Source of the DNA: Tetrapyrgos nigripes
Taxonomy: Eukaryota; Basidiomycota; Agaricomycetes; Agaricales; Campanellaceae
Reading direction: 5' to 3'
Assembly (NCBI GenBank): GCA_013368315.1
Contig: JAACJM010000039.1
Coordinates: 248,001 to 312,000, forward strand
DNA length: 64,000 nt
The notes below the pieces were generated by a model. It had not been told where the DNA came from and ran no database searches. It worked only from the letters and a program-made list of their open reading frames with translations. This document shows positions 25,647-37,151 of the stretch, piece after piece; within the stretch, counting starts at the first letter, position 1; each line of letters begins with the position of its first letter. The translations under genes were made by a program, and so were the position numbers.

Positions 25647-26538
25647 TATTGACTTCTCCGACCGCGATGTAAATGACTATACCCACAATACATCTTCTGT
25701 TCGCCTAAATTACTTGCTTCGCGGCTGCACGGTGGATAAATCCAGTCGTCAGGAAATGCTAGAAGCAGAACAAGGAGGCTTCTGCGTTAGGTTCCCAACA
25801 GTCACGATCAAGCATCTCGGCTTCAGCCTGTCGATCAAAAGAACTGGATGCAGGTCGCTGGGATCATCATGATCATCCAGTGTTTCTGTCTGAGCGTTTA
25901 TCAGAGCACGAGGCCCGGCTTAGTCACGTCTTCTGGCCTGTTTGCGACTATTCGCTCCATTTGTGATATAACAGTCCCGAAAACGGCTTTAGAAATTTGC
26001 TAGGTTACCTTCTAAATCCAGATTGTCATGGTTTCATTGGCTTGCAGCTCGTGGCGAAGTTGGAGGCACGTCGACTTCCGCAGCCCATGCTGCCGACTGG
26101 CTCTGAAAAACTACACTGACTTACATGAATTCCAGGGGGACCCAGTAACGTCGAAACCTCAGATAGTTCTGATACAGTCCATGTGTGCGTCGATCACTTT
26201 TTTTAAAAATCTCTATACACAACTGAATGACGCGCAGTGCAGTCGAGATATATCACCCACATCATTATAAACTAGGTACGGATCGTACAGGTAACACTCT
26301 TCTGTATCAGATACTGTATGCTGTTTCAGTGATGCACTATCCAAAAGTTGGATCCGTCTTCGAGAGGGTTCTGCTAGGTGAGTGATGAAAGATAATGATG
26401 ATCACTCTGTCTTTGACTGTTGTTGTGCACAGGATCTTAGGTTTGGAAACATCGTCCTTATAAACATGCTGCCTGTATGCGCCCCCATACCACCCACTTT
26501 TCCATCTGCTGGTCATTGGATCTGTTTTACTGGTAAAC
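25647..26538. other. Intergenic region
   Basis: No gene is supported in these 892 bases. The left part is the GH43 3' side, and the right part is the promoter side of the membrane-protein gene. Confidence 0.5.
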
Positions 26539-28657
26539 ATGGTTCGTTTTCTTGTTTTCAAAAGAAAGGCTCGATTTTTGGTAAGCCCTCTGCTCGTCTC
26601 CGTGCTCCTCAGAGTGCAGCTCAAGTAAAGCGTTTTCTTGCAGTGGTCGCGGCTTACGTTGAACCGCCGAACAACGGCATTTTTCCTTTTCGGTCTAATA
26701 CACTGTATCGTTCAGGGAACCATACATTCCGTTATGTTTGCTTTGGACTCCAAATATGACACTTTCCTTTCTCGTCTTGAAGAAAAGGCACAATTACCTC
26801 CATCTAGTCACGCATTTCTGGAAGGTCCATCTTCGCAACCCAGAATTACGAAGTGTGATTGGATTCCACACAATCCGAGTGTGTGCAACACAGTCTACTA
26901 TCCAGCTGACGGGGGAACGGTGCCATTCGTATGCTTTCATGTCATTCCTGCCATTCTTGCAAACACTAATTTTTTCTTTCTTTTCCAGAATGACTCGGAA
27001 ATATCCACGCGCACAAGGATGGTACGATGAGATTTCAGTTGCTCCTTGTCGATGACATTGTCGCCTTATCTTCTTATCTCCAGGTTTTTGATCACATTGA
27101 TCAGTTAACATTCCAGATCGCTAGTTTGCCCAATCTTACAACCAACTCCTTTAGTATCTCTGTTTCCGCCGGTGCGAACGTGCTAGGTGTCAATTTTGAT
27201 AACCAATGCGTCAATACTCTGTTATATCCTCGACTACAGTATGTATCTTTCATGTTCCTCTAGAGCCGAGCTGACAGTCCACAGAATCCAGAACAGGAGA
27301 CAAGAGGATGTCACGCTTGTATTATTGCAATTATGGCTCTTCTCGATTTCTATCATGGCTATGGTCTACCATTCAGTGCCTCATATGTGGGTTTCTGCAT
27401 CTGGCTTTTCCTTTCGAGTTTTTACTTATGTTCTGTCAGATTAGCATCATTTGTCTCGCGAGTACTTCTGACAATGTGGTCATTGTATGCAGTCAGCAAC
27501 GAGGGGTATATGAGCAATGTCTTCAGGACTGTCTCGAGATCTTCGTGTTCAATCGATCTATTCGAAGAGTACGCTCCCAAACGCCTATCTTATGAGGTAG
27601 CCACTTTTTCCAAGAGCTTGTCTTGGTTTAGACTGATTCGTTTGAAGATTGTCATTTCGGCATTGAATCTTTCAGCTCTGGTAATTTCCAGCTACCTCTG
27701 CTATGCCCTTTTCAAGGTAAGTCGCGCGAATACGCAATGCACTCAGTCTCTTATGATTTTGGCCAGTTATACAGCACACAGTGCATGAAATGCATTGGAC
27801 CGCCAAGACAGATCGCTCCGTTCTACAAGGTAGATGTCATGGTGTAAATGTCTGAGGAAGTGAGCTGACTGTCTTCAAGTATTTTCTGGCTGTTCAGGCC
27901 TGTTTGCAACTCGAAGTGTTCATTTTGAGCGCAGGCATGGGCCTCTGGGTTAATCAACTTTTCAATACGTACATCGGTGCAGTATCATCCCATACAGCAG
28001 TATATGATCTTCTTTTCATAGCTACTACAGTAGTGAGTATTCTACCTTTCTTCCTTTTTCAGCATCAGTTGATCCCTTTTGCCTGACCAGCTACTCATTC
28101 CATGGATTACAATGGTTTGGATTTTGCTTCGGCACGACGACAATTCAATCTGAATGATTCGACTTTACAGGGATGGTATGCAATTCGGCGTGAGCTCAGG
28201 ATATTCATGATCTTTTTCCTATTTCTGGCTTTTGCACTTCTGTTTTGCTGGGCAATGATGCTATACGCTCGGGTTTTTCGATGGCAGGTGTCTCATCTCC
28301 ATCGAGCCAATGATCTTACTGATTAGGACCACAGGCTCTTGTTTCAGTGGCCCTTCCTGGCGGCTTTGACTGTGTCTTCATATGTCTTGATAGCCAGCAG
28401 TTTTGCCTTGGGCGTTCTCTGCAGATGCCAGTTCGGTAAAGGGTTAGCCCAGTATCGTACGTCACTGTCTAAAAAGCTCTGTACGTCTTGTACTGACACT
28501 CTTCGTCGCAGTTCGAGCAGAGGAAACTCTGGCTTCCATGGACTTCTCGGCAGAAGTGTTCGACAATGGTAATGACCGTCAGCCATCTCATCTTGATGAG
28601 AAAAGTCGCGACGACTTTGACTTTTACCCTCAAAATGAGTACATACACACCGTATAG
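26539..28657 (+). CDS. Multi-pass membrane protein of unknown function
   Basis: I do not recognise a named family. ATG at 26539 begins MVRFLVFKRKARFLW, then a first helix (TAFFLFGLIHCIVQ), an extracellular-looking loop with four cysteines including CDWIPHNPSVCNTVYYP, and a segment rich in Asn/Ser (PNLTTNSFSISVSAG). Further helices follow: VTLVLLQLWLFSISIMAM, SFVSRVLLTMWSLYAV, IVISALNLSALVISSYLC, YFLAVQACLQLEVFIL, VYDLLFIATTV, then GWYAIRRELRIFMIFFLFLA and WPFLAALTVSSYVLIASSF. The C-terminus QFGKGLAQYLRAEETLASMD is soluble and acidic, and TAG lies at 28655-28657. About seven or eight helices and thirteen exons are seen with no break. A dibasic motif RRE beside a Trp-rich helix looks conserved in type. 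Transport or sensing is a guess only. Confidence 0.7.
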
Positions 28658-29196
28658 TGTGTATCGTCAGTCTGGTTTCACGAGACTACTACAAAATGAG
28701 GCATTCAACTTGTATGTACAGTTAACGTAGTACGCTGTATGTTACGGCTTACCTCTGCATTTCAGCTAGCCCCGCGCTGAGCTGCTGGCGTCCAGGCTAG
28801 CAAGACACGGACGCGAAGTGAGCTCTTTAAAAAAAAAGAAAAACATAAATGCCGACTGGAAGAAGCTAACGTAATCAACAGCACTTGCGATGCGTAAGCA
28901 AGTCCAGAACGTTTCTGAAGATTTCAGACCAAGTTTTGGAAAAATGCCAAGTCTACGTAAAAGCATCGAGAAATATCTATATCATATACCTACTCTTGCT
29001 GTAGCCTATAACCGCGCCGGCTCGACATGTACAGGGGGCGTTTGCTTCCGTGACTCACGTCCATGAGACAGACTTATAGCAAGCTAGTCATAAGAGACAT
29101 CTCGTTCATAGTACACAGTGTGTATATCCCCGCATATGAAAACCAAAAACCCAAGAAACACGAACTGTTCGTCAGTAATTCGGTAGTGGAGCCATT
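28658..29196. other. Intergenic region between convergent genes
   Basis: Only 3' flanking sequence of the membrane-protein gene (+) and UNC93 copy B (-) is seen, with an A-rich tract near 28829-28850. Confidence 0.5.
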
Positions 29197-31323
29197 CTAG
29201 ACTTCTACGCCCTTTCGAGCGTCGGCTTCAGCTTCCAATTGTGCCCTGTCAAGTATTTGTTAGAAAGAGTCACTAGTTCACAGCAACAGAACCAATACTT
29301 ACACTTTCTCGTCAGAGGCGTCGGTATGATCTTTGACACGAAGGTAGATCATCGGCAGAGCAAAGACTAAACCAGCGACAAGAAGGACCCAGGTGGAAAT
29401 GAAGAGGTTCATGTAGCTAAAGGAAAGGGGTCAGCTTTAGACTATATAGAGTAACCTATGAACGAACGGCAATTGGACAGCATCTGCACGCCAGATTCCA
29501 GCGTTACCAGCAGACTGAATAGCCTTGTCTTTATGCCAATTAGAACGGTCATGGGAAATGGTAGGATTTGAGACTTACAGAATCCAGCGAAATAGGCCAA
29601 CTTGGCGGGGTCGTTGGACATAGCACCCATAAGCCAGTAAATAGTGGACTTGCGGAAGCATTAGTATGGGCTTTCTATGCTTTCCACACAGGACATACCT
29701 GCCACATAGCATCAAAGATACCGAACAAGACATAAAGGAAGGCCTTCCCGACGTATTGAGCGTCATAGATGTCGATTCTTTCACTGTCACCACTGTACGT
29801 GGCACGAGTGTAATCCCTGTCCAGTCTGTCAGCTACAGCTTGGAGAATGAAAAGTAGCTTTACGAACTTTTGGTAGAAGTACGCCCAGGTGTGGATGATA
29901 AAAGTCATCAGAAGCAAGATAACCCAACTTGAGAAAGCACGGGTACGACGTCTGAGACGTTTTGAATCAAGGACGAAGCTCATGAAGATGGCACCAAAGA
30001 TCTGGGACGACCAGTAAAGGAGGTTGTTCAACGAACGCGCACGAATGTTGAAGATAGCTCCATTGTAGCCAGAGAATTCTATGATGATGATGAACAGACA
30101 AATCGGCAATACAAAAAATAAACACAACTCACGCCAGGTGTAGAACCAGTTCGAGGCGAAGAACATCGGGAAGAGTAGCACAATCATTGGGTCCGTCCTC
30201 AATGCTACCCATAGACCGTATATTTGCGTTTTCCACGAGGGCTCAAGTGGGATAGGAACTTTGGTACCATCAGTCCGAATCATCTTCTTAGGATCGGCCA
30301 TGAACAAAGGCAAAGTGATTCCGATTGCAGTGAGAACGAGGAACCCAATCTGGATGGAATTTGAGTGGGTGCGGACCGATGATACTAAAAAAAGGTACAC
30401 ACATATGTTCCATTACCGACTGGGTTAGAACGCGCCACGTATGAGCATCTTATCCATTCGACTTGCACACATCTGCTTACCTCTATTGGACTAGACCGTA
30501 TACGATCAATTGCACTGAACTAGGAACAAGGGCGCACGAAGCTTACCGTGGAATGGAAATTTTGTCCAAATGATACTGAAGCACCAACAACGCCACCCAA
30601 ATTGAAGATAGCCCAAAAGATAGCGATAAACTTGCCCTTTTCAGCTTCGGTAGGGTAAGACATCATCAGGGAGCCCTGTGCTGTCCAAAGTAGACCTGCG
30701 CAGATACCAAGGATGGCACCTGCAGCAATGACGAAACCACCTGCGTCAGCATGGATATTCATTGCACTTTGACAATATGAGCTTGGTAGGTCAACCAGAT
30801 TCAGGAAAGTATGAGACTCACAGATACGACCCGATGAACAAGCAGTAACCAAAACTTCCCAGCAACAAAGTGAGCTTAGCTCCGAGCTTATTGTTGATCG
30901 ATCTAACAGTGTGAAGATAAGTCTGGGACGTTGACCAAAACAAGAGGGGAGTGACTCACCCGGCGAAGAACGCTGACACTGCGAAGGTAGAGTATAGGGC
31001 AGCGTTAGAGTTGGAGTTGGTCGATGAATCGACCTGCCCTCCAGCTCCCAGACCAGTCAGGGCATTGAAAAGCCCTGGACTTTTCGTTCAGTGCTTACAA
31101 CATTAAGAAAAGGGCAGGATCTACCTGGGCACATGAAGCACACCAATCCGAGGAGAGAGACCTGCCAGCACGATATGTGAGTCTGCGTCTATGGACAAGT
31201 CAATGGACTGACCTGTGTGATAGGGTGGTAATATAGACCCTTTATGCCCTTTGGCCTCTCGTATCTTTGTACCTCGCCTTGAGATCCTGAATCGCTGGTG
31301 TCGTATTTCTCTCCGTCAAGCAT
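29197..31323 (-). CDS. UNC93-like (DUF895) multi-pass membrane protein, copy B
   Basis: Same family as the gene at 19.5-21.1 kb. ATG at 31321-31323 gives MLDGEKYDTSDSGSQGEVQR, a soluble head, then GIKGLYYHPITQVSLLGLV. The family block FNALTGLGAGGQ is followed by helices (LYSTFAVSAFFAG, LGAKLTLLLGSFGYCLFIG), ILGICAGLLWTAQGSLMMSY, PTEAEKGKFIAIFWAIFNLG and FLVLTAIGITLPLFMADP. A soluble linker with KKMIRTDGTKVPIP precedes the second six-helix half (VLLFPMFFASNWFYTW, NNLLYWSSQIFGAIFMSF, SWVILLLMTFIIHTWAYFY). The last exons read YDAQYVGKAFLYVLFGIFDAMWQ and end EAEADARKGVEV with TAG at 29197-29199. Two very short exons near 30420-30530 are needed to keep frame and are my least certain joins. Otherwise it appears intact. 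Confidence 0.88.
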
Positions 31324-31716
31324 GGCACGCAGCTGGCAGTGGGGAGAATCGGCCAAGTGGTTGGGCTTCAGGCTCAAACCTTCTGAGATATCAAGCGACT
31401 AGCTTTATAGTCGCTGTGTCCATCAAAAATGTGTCGATAAGAATTTTTTTGTCCATCTTTGATGGCCATTAGAACTGAATTAAAGATTACGGCAATACAA
31501 TGGTGACCCATACTGTATCCCGCATGATCCGGTAATGTGGAGCCGCATGAAAGTCGCAAGAAGATGGCTGGAGATGGTCGGATAAGTCAAGGTCTGGTTT
31601 AGTGGTCGTATAATTCATATTATATGTTCAACCAGCATGGACTTCGTTTCTAGAGCTTAGGGACACAATACATCGAAACGGACACGAGGACAAGAAGTGG
31701 AAGAATTTACCCTACA
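31324..31716. other. Intergenic, upstream of UNC93 copy B and downstream of SMN
   Basis: A 393-base spacer with no gene. It holds the promoter of UNC93 copy B and the 3' end region of the SMN homologue. Confidence 0.5.
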
Positions 31717-32714
31717 TTACCGCTGAGTAGACACAAAGTCTTCAGACGGTGCCTGTTCGGCGTAAGACTCGTCGTTTTCATCATTCACACCCATTTCGTC
31801 TTCTTCATCCTGATCCTCGTCATCCTCAGCAAACCTTTTCTTAATCTGCATCTGTCTATGGCACTGGTAGCAAAACGATCATTCAGGATGGTCCTGATCG
31901 ACCAATAGTGCCAAAACTCACATGATATACCGCTGTCCAATACCCACCCCAATACATGGCTCCAAGAGCACGGGTGAAAGCTTCGTCTTGGCTTACCATG
32001 GGTTCTGAAAGTTCTGGCAACATGTTGCTGTAGAAAGCAGAAAAGTCGGGTCCAGGGATGGCCGGGGTTTGTTCCGGTACTGGGAGATCCAGTTCTGGAT
32101 TATGACTCGGAACGAAAGTGTTGAAGTCTATCGGTTGGGAATCTTCTTCCTCGTCTGCTTCTTCATTTTCATGAGCACGAGGGCCGCCATTCACAAGATT
32201 TGAAGTCTTCGTCTGCGACGATGTGTCATGAGAAAGCTTTTGTTTTTTTTGAAGCAGGAAAGTTGAACCACCTAAAAATCGTAAGTCACAGCTCGGCAGA
32301 GCAGAATTGGGAGCCTACAAAGGAGATTTGTGTACGGGCTCATCTTTCCATCCTTTGTCTGGCCCATTGTAAGCCTGTAAAACATCAACAAGTACATTCA
32401 TTCGAGAAAACGCTTCGACGCACCTCGTACTCCTCGGTAGCAGCATTCCATGCCTCAATTAACGCAGAGTCATCCCAGATCTCTTCATGCGTCAGTTCTC
32501 GGTTTTCTTCGACCTGCAAATAGTCACCATCGTCCTCCTCAAGTGTCTTTGTGCGAACACCGACATTGTTCTGAGCTCGTGATTTCTTGCGCTTTTTGGA
32601 AGTAGGCTTCACTGAAGCTGGGCCCGAGTCGTTCAGTCTGGAGACTGCTTCACTGACATTGGCCGTCACTCCATAAGGAAGGGTGATGTCTTCGTAGGAG
32701 ACGACCGGTCTCAT
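31717..32714 (-). CDS. smn1: Survival-motor-neuron (SMN) homologue, spliceosomal snRNP assembly
   Basis: SMN chaperones Sm-ring assembly on snRNAs. ATG at 32712-32714 starts MRPVVSYEDITLPYG. The Gemin2-binding-like block is HEEIWDDSALIEAWNAATEEYE, and the C-terminal YG-box is EAFTRALGAMYWGGYWTAVYH, followed by CHRQ and an acidic end. TAA is at 31717-31719. The central part is Pro/Glu/Asp-rich, and no Tudor domain is visible, as in several fungal SMN proteins. One difficulty: the exon following EEYE reads AYNGPDKGWKDEPVHKSPL and then TAG (32315-32317), with open sequence continuing in the same frame (APNSALPSCDLRFL). Either the whole piece is intronic (donor GTGCGT after EEYE, acceptor CTTTGTAG, about 110 bases), or a Trp codon has become a stop. 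The identification rests on the two end motifs. Confidence 0.72.
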
Positions 32715-33430
32715 TAAGGACGCCAGGCTGGAGGAGTCACTTCCTTAGGGCTGTTTGGTAGGAGACGAGTGGTGGTTGGACAAAAGACCATGGGCAAATT
32801 GGTGACCACGTGTCTTCGCATTTCTCCTAGTCTCCCCTAGGCTGACTCAATCGCTCACAAGCTCGTACATTTCTCCCTGATTGACCGAGTCCTCCAGACA
32901 CCCTACAGCAGATGTACAAGGCTGCCAACTACTCCGTATGATGGTTTCTTGATTGATCTCCATTCTTTAAATAATCAAGCCCTGTATATTGATTCAATCA
33001 CTGCTTTGATTTTGCGGTTAACGGCAAGTTGACGGTGACCTTATTCTCAAATTCTCAGGAGCAAAGAAATTTAGCAGCGTTGCATATCGACTTGAATCTC
33101 AGTTGAGTAAGTAAACTTATCCCTATTTTTGTATTCCTCAGACTCCTTGTACTGCCCGAGGAACCCATCGACTCATCCATTTTTGATAGATAGATAGATT
33201 GATCATCAAAGGCTCGCCGTTGGTCTTGCTGACTACTAGGACCTGCATATATATCTATGGGGTCTCTCGCCCTCTCTCTCTCTTCAGTCCCCAACACCCA
33301 TCTCTTCCCGGTGGAAAATCCCTACTACCAAGTATAAGACAATCTTGCCTTATCTTCACGAACGCGACGTCGACCACAAGTAAGTTTGAGGTCATACACA
33401 AATTCCTGACAAGCTCACCTTTTTCCCAAG
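32715..33430. other. Upstream regions of SMN (-) and seven-helix copy B (+)
   Basis: Divergent promoter region. A short GATA microsatellite (TTGATAGATAGATAGATTGAT) lies near 33182-33201. The first exon of the receptor-like gene probably lies in 33250-33340 but its start is not settled. Confidence 0.45.
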
Positions 33431-34876
33431 TGTCAGATGCTGCCATTTCCTCACAACCCAACACTGCTCTGATATATGTTTTCGACGTAGTCTCCATGCT
33501 TGGCATTTTGTTCCTGTCGGCTATAATCATAATAGCTTGGAGATCGCCTTCACTCAACCGTTCTAAAACTTGGTATTCCTTCCTGGCAAGTTGGATTGTG
33601 TACGACGTCGTCAATCTCCTCTTACTTGGTCAACAAACGGGTGATGAACCTGGTTATGGTCTTTGCTTAGCTCAAGCATCTTTACATTACACCGTTCCAG
33701 TTCTGTATGTCCTTTTCAATGACCCTCTTTTGCTCAAAAATTTATTACATGTAAAGGTCAGCTTTTGCTTGTGTCGCAATGGTTTTACAGGTATGTCGTT
33801 TCTACATGCTTTTGATGAGGCCATCCTCAATACACGGTGTTGTTCCAGCTGTTCCTCTCTGTAGCGTTTTTTTTGCCAGTCGGGAACCACTTATCAGCTA
33901 GAAGAACATTGGCCTTTACTTGGTGAGGTCTTCAATCCTTCTTTAGGAATTCATTGGCTCAAGTTCTCTGGATCTGGAAGTTGCTGATCGTTCCACCTGG
34001 CCTATCCTTATTCGTTTTCCTTGAGGCACTCATAGTACGCTAACTCGGTTCTATAAACTGACCAATCGATATCATTCAAAACTTGCCTTTAGTATGGAAT
34101 CAAGCATCCTGATAAGGTCGTGAGGTCCAATTCTGGGATGTTTTGCAAGATTTCGGACACAGTAATGTGAGCTTGCTGATGTATTCACCCGTCGTCATTT
34201 TGATTGCTGATCCCTTCATTCTTACAGAATGAAAATCTCAGCCGCCTGCGTGATTTTCGCAATGCTCTGTATCATGTTGATTGAAAGTAAGAATACGCTT
34301 CCTCGACTAGGACCTGCTGAGACTAAAACCCAAAAAATCAGTCTGTATTGCGGTCACCGTTTGCCGCCATTGGAAGGCCTTCCACAAACTAGCTAAATAT
34401 GAGCGAGATTCGCGCAAGTGGGAAAACTGCAAATCGATCATTAGATTTACTTTTTTCTTTATGCTGGCAGCGTTATGTTTTGGGTGCGTATACTTCTAGC
34501 ACTTCCTCGTTGATTGTTTCTCATCATCGGTTTCAAGAATTAGCATTGCGTTGTCTTTTGGCGAAACCAATGATTGGGATCCCGTTCTAAACGCTCGAAG
34601 TAACATAGTCACCGAAATAAGTACGTCAGCACGTCGCCAGGAAGTTGCTAGCGTTTAACTTCTTATCAATGTTGTTTAGTGCCTATGGCTGTTGCTGTGA
34701 CTTTTGGAACGCAGAAGGTGATGTCCTTGGCTTTCGCAGCGTTTATAGTTGCTAATCATTCTACGTAGGACATTTTACGCTCATTAATTATCTGCAAGAG
34801 GCGCAAGCATTTGGCCGAGGACAACATCGCCGCTGGTCAGGCCATCTCCCAAAACAAGGCAGCTATTCCTGCATGA
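33431..34876 (+). CDS. Fungal seven-helix receptor-like protein, copy B
   Basis: The frame is supported from about 33431 (SDAAISSQPNTALIYVF), and the start codon lies upstream and is not identified. Helix 1 is DVVSMLGILFLSAIIIIAW, followed by the loop RSPSLNRSKTWYSFLASWIV, then NLLLLGQQTGDEPGYGLC. Splicing then gives AFACVAMVLQLFLSVAFFLP, LAQVLWIWKLLIVPPGLSLF, YGIKHPDKVVRSNSGMFCK, KISAACVIFAMLCIMLIE and the soluble stretch RHWKAFHKLAKYERDSRKW. After a last helix come PMAVAVTFGTQKDILRSL and a basic tail ending AAIPA with TGA at 34874-34876. The order of blocks matches the broken copy at 21.3-23.0 kb throughout, which supports the exon joins. The ligand and coupling are unknown. About seven helices suggest a GPCR-like protein. 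Confidence 0.78.
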
Positions 34877-35100
34877 TTTGATATAATGTAAAAATATAAT
34901 TTGCCCATTCGTTTTATGTATCAAGCTACTGGTGTGCTATGTACAAACTTGCAGCCACTGTCAGTACCACAGTCCCCTAATGGAGTAAATCTCACACGTG
35001 GGTCCTGGTTTGAACTTCGCGTCTCGCGTTGAACTTGCAAGTACTTGCTGCTGAAGGGTACTGTAAAAGTCCCTTTTCCCCTGTACATCTCGCTTGTACA

Positions 35101-37151
35101 ATGCCTGCCAGTACAGCTCAACAGTCAAGGAATCAAGTATCTGGTCTTCCCCGGGAGAGCGATCACTCGCACTATCGCGATATCCATATGGAGACAGCGA
35201 GAGGGCTACCCCCGTCGGCGACCGCAGGCATAGCCGATATACACATGCTCACGGCTAAAGGCCTCACGATTTCCGACGACATCAGAATGGACACAGCGAG
35301 AGGACACACTGGGACCGTAAGGGCTCTCGCATTACCATTGAAGGACAGGGAGATTTTAGAGAGCAGCGAGGTCAAACGGAAAGCAACCGTGGCACAATTG
35401 TGTGAAGTGATTTTAGGATCTTTTCTGATTCGCTAACTCGCTGTCATCGGTGATTAGATTTCCTGGATTACTACTTTCAAGCACTTGGATATCTCGCTTC
35501 CCGCAAAGAAAGACGAGCGCTTTTCGACAAGGATACGAAGGATCGTGGCCTTACTGCCTCTGAATACTCCAAGGAATTCAGATCGTACTGTGGTAGAGAA
35601 CGCGTCTTGCTTAGGAAAAGGCGTACCAAATTACGAGTCGATCAATTTCATATCATCGCTCAAGTTGGTCAGGGTGGATATGGAGAAGTGTTTTTGGCAA
35701 GGAAGCAGGAGACCGGAGAAGTGTGCGCGTTAAAGAGGATGAAGAAGAGAACACTTCACAAAATGGACGAGGTATGTAACTATAATCATCATTGTTACCG
35801 CAAGCTTAAAGTGAGACTACTCCAGATTCGGCATGTTCTCATCGAGCGAGATATCCTGACAGCAACCAAGTCTGCGTGGCTCGTCAAACTTCTCTACGCG
35901 TTCCAGGATGCACAATATGTATATCTCGCCATGGAGTATGTACCCGGGGGTGATTTCCGTACTCTCCTCAACAATTCAGGAGTACTCAAGGAGGAACACG
36001 CTCGGTACTACATCAGTGAGATGTTTGCCGCTGTAAACGAACTGCACAAGCTGGGATACATTCATCGTGACCTGAAGCCTGAAGTATGACTCTCCATGCT
36101 TTCTGCGGTCATCTAGGTTGACATCCAAATTGTACAGAACTTCCTGGTGGACGGCACTGGACACGTCAAGCTCACCGATTTCGGTCTAGCGACTGGTGCG
36201 CTAAATCCCAAGCGCATAGAGTCCATAAAGATCAAGGTATGATTTGTATCATCAGTTATCGCTTTCTCTCAACGTTCACGCAGCTGGACAAAGTGAAAGA
36301 CAATCAAGTCATTCATAGATCCACCATGGAACGGCGCTCTATTTACCGTTCCATTCGTAATGAAGAGCCCCGTTATGCAGACTCTATCGTTGGTTCTCCA
36401 GACTACATGGTGCGTTTACTTCTTTGCATATACCGTTTTGCTACGTTACGCATATTCACCGGTCTTCCAGGCACCAGAGGTCCTCCGAGGAAAACCATAC
36501 ACTTATTCAGTAGACTACTGGTCGCTGGGATGCATCTTCTTCGAATTCCTAGCCGGCTTCCCTCCTTTTAGCGGCAGTACACCCGAAGAGACCTGGACCA
36601 ACCTCAAAAACTGGACTACGGTGCTCCGACGACCTGAATACGACAAGCCTGAAGATCTGATTTTCAACTTGAGCGATGTCGCATGGGATGCGGTTACTTG
36701 GTATGTGTCCTATCTACGTTTCTATCATTGTCAGCCAAACATTGTTTCACTAACCTGTTCTACCGCAGTTTCATCGCTCACGCAAGCACGCGATACTCCA
36801 CCATGGGCCAAGTCACCTCCCACCCCTTCTTCACCGAATGCAAGCCTTCAGTCAAATGGGACGACCTCCGTTCCACCCGTGCACCTTTTGTTCCAGCCCT
36901 CGACTCGGAAATTGACACTGGGATACTACGACGACTTCACCAGTGCCGAGGATATGGCCAAATACGCCGAGGTGCGAGAAAAGCAAAAGAATGTGGATAA
37001 CGTGAGGGAAAAGGAAGAACCTTTTGCGAGGGGTGTTTGGGTTGGGTTCACGTTTGGGAAGAATGGTCCTGGAGCTCATGCGACAAAACTTGGGGGATTA
37101 GGAGATTCGTATGGCGATGAGACGGATGGGACGCTGGCGACGATCTTCTGA
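35101..37151 (+). CDS. DBF2: Dbf2/Sid2-type NDR (AGC) protein kinase, with a frameshift near the C-terminus
   Basis: Kinase of the mitotic-exit / septation network, activated by Mob1. Exons: 35101..35401, 35458..35771, 35826..36083, 36138..36236, 36284..36409, 36471..36700, 36769..37151. The N-terminus has three near-repeats (DIHMETARGL, DIHMLTAKGL, DIRMDTARGH). The Mob-binding helix region YFLDYYFQALGYLASRKE is followed by the kinase domain: GQGGYGEVFLAR, ALKRMKK, YIHRDLKPEN, LTDFGLATG, the NDR insert with RSTMERRSIYRSI, the activation loop DSIVGSPDYM and APEVLRGKPYTYSVDYWSLG. After VPALDSEIDTG the frame must shift by one base at the GGG of 36920-36922 to read YYDDFTSAEDMAKYAEV, the expected AGC extension. 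As written, a short wrong-frame tail ends near 37000. For a likely essential gene, a miscounted G is the simpler reading. Confidence 0.88.
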
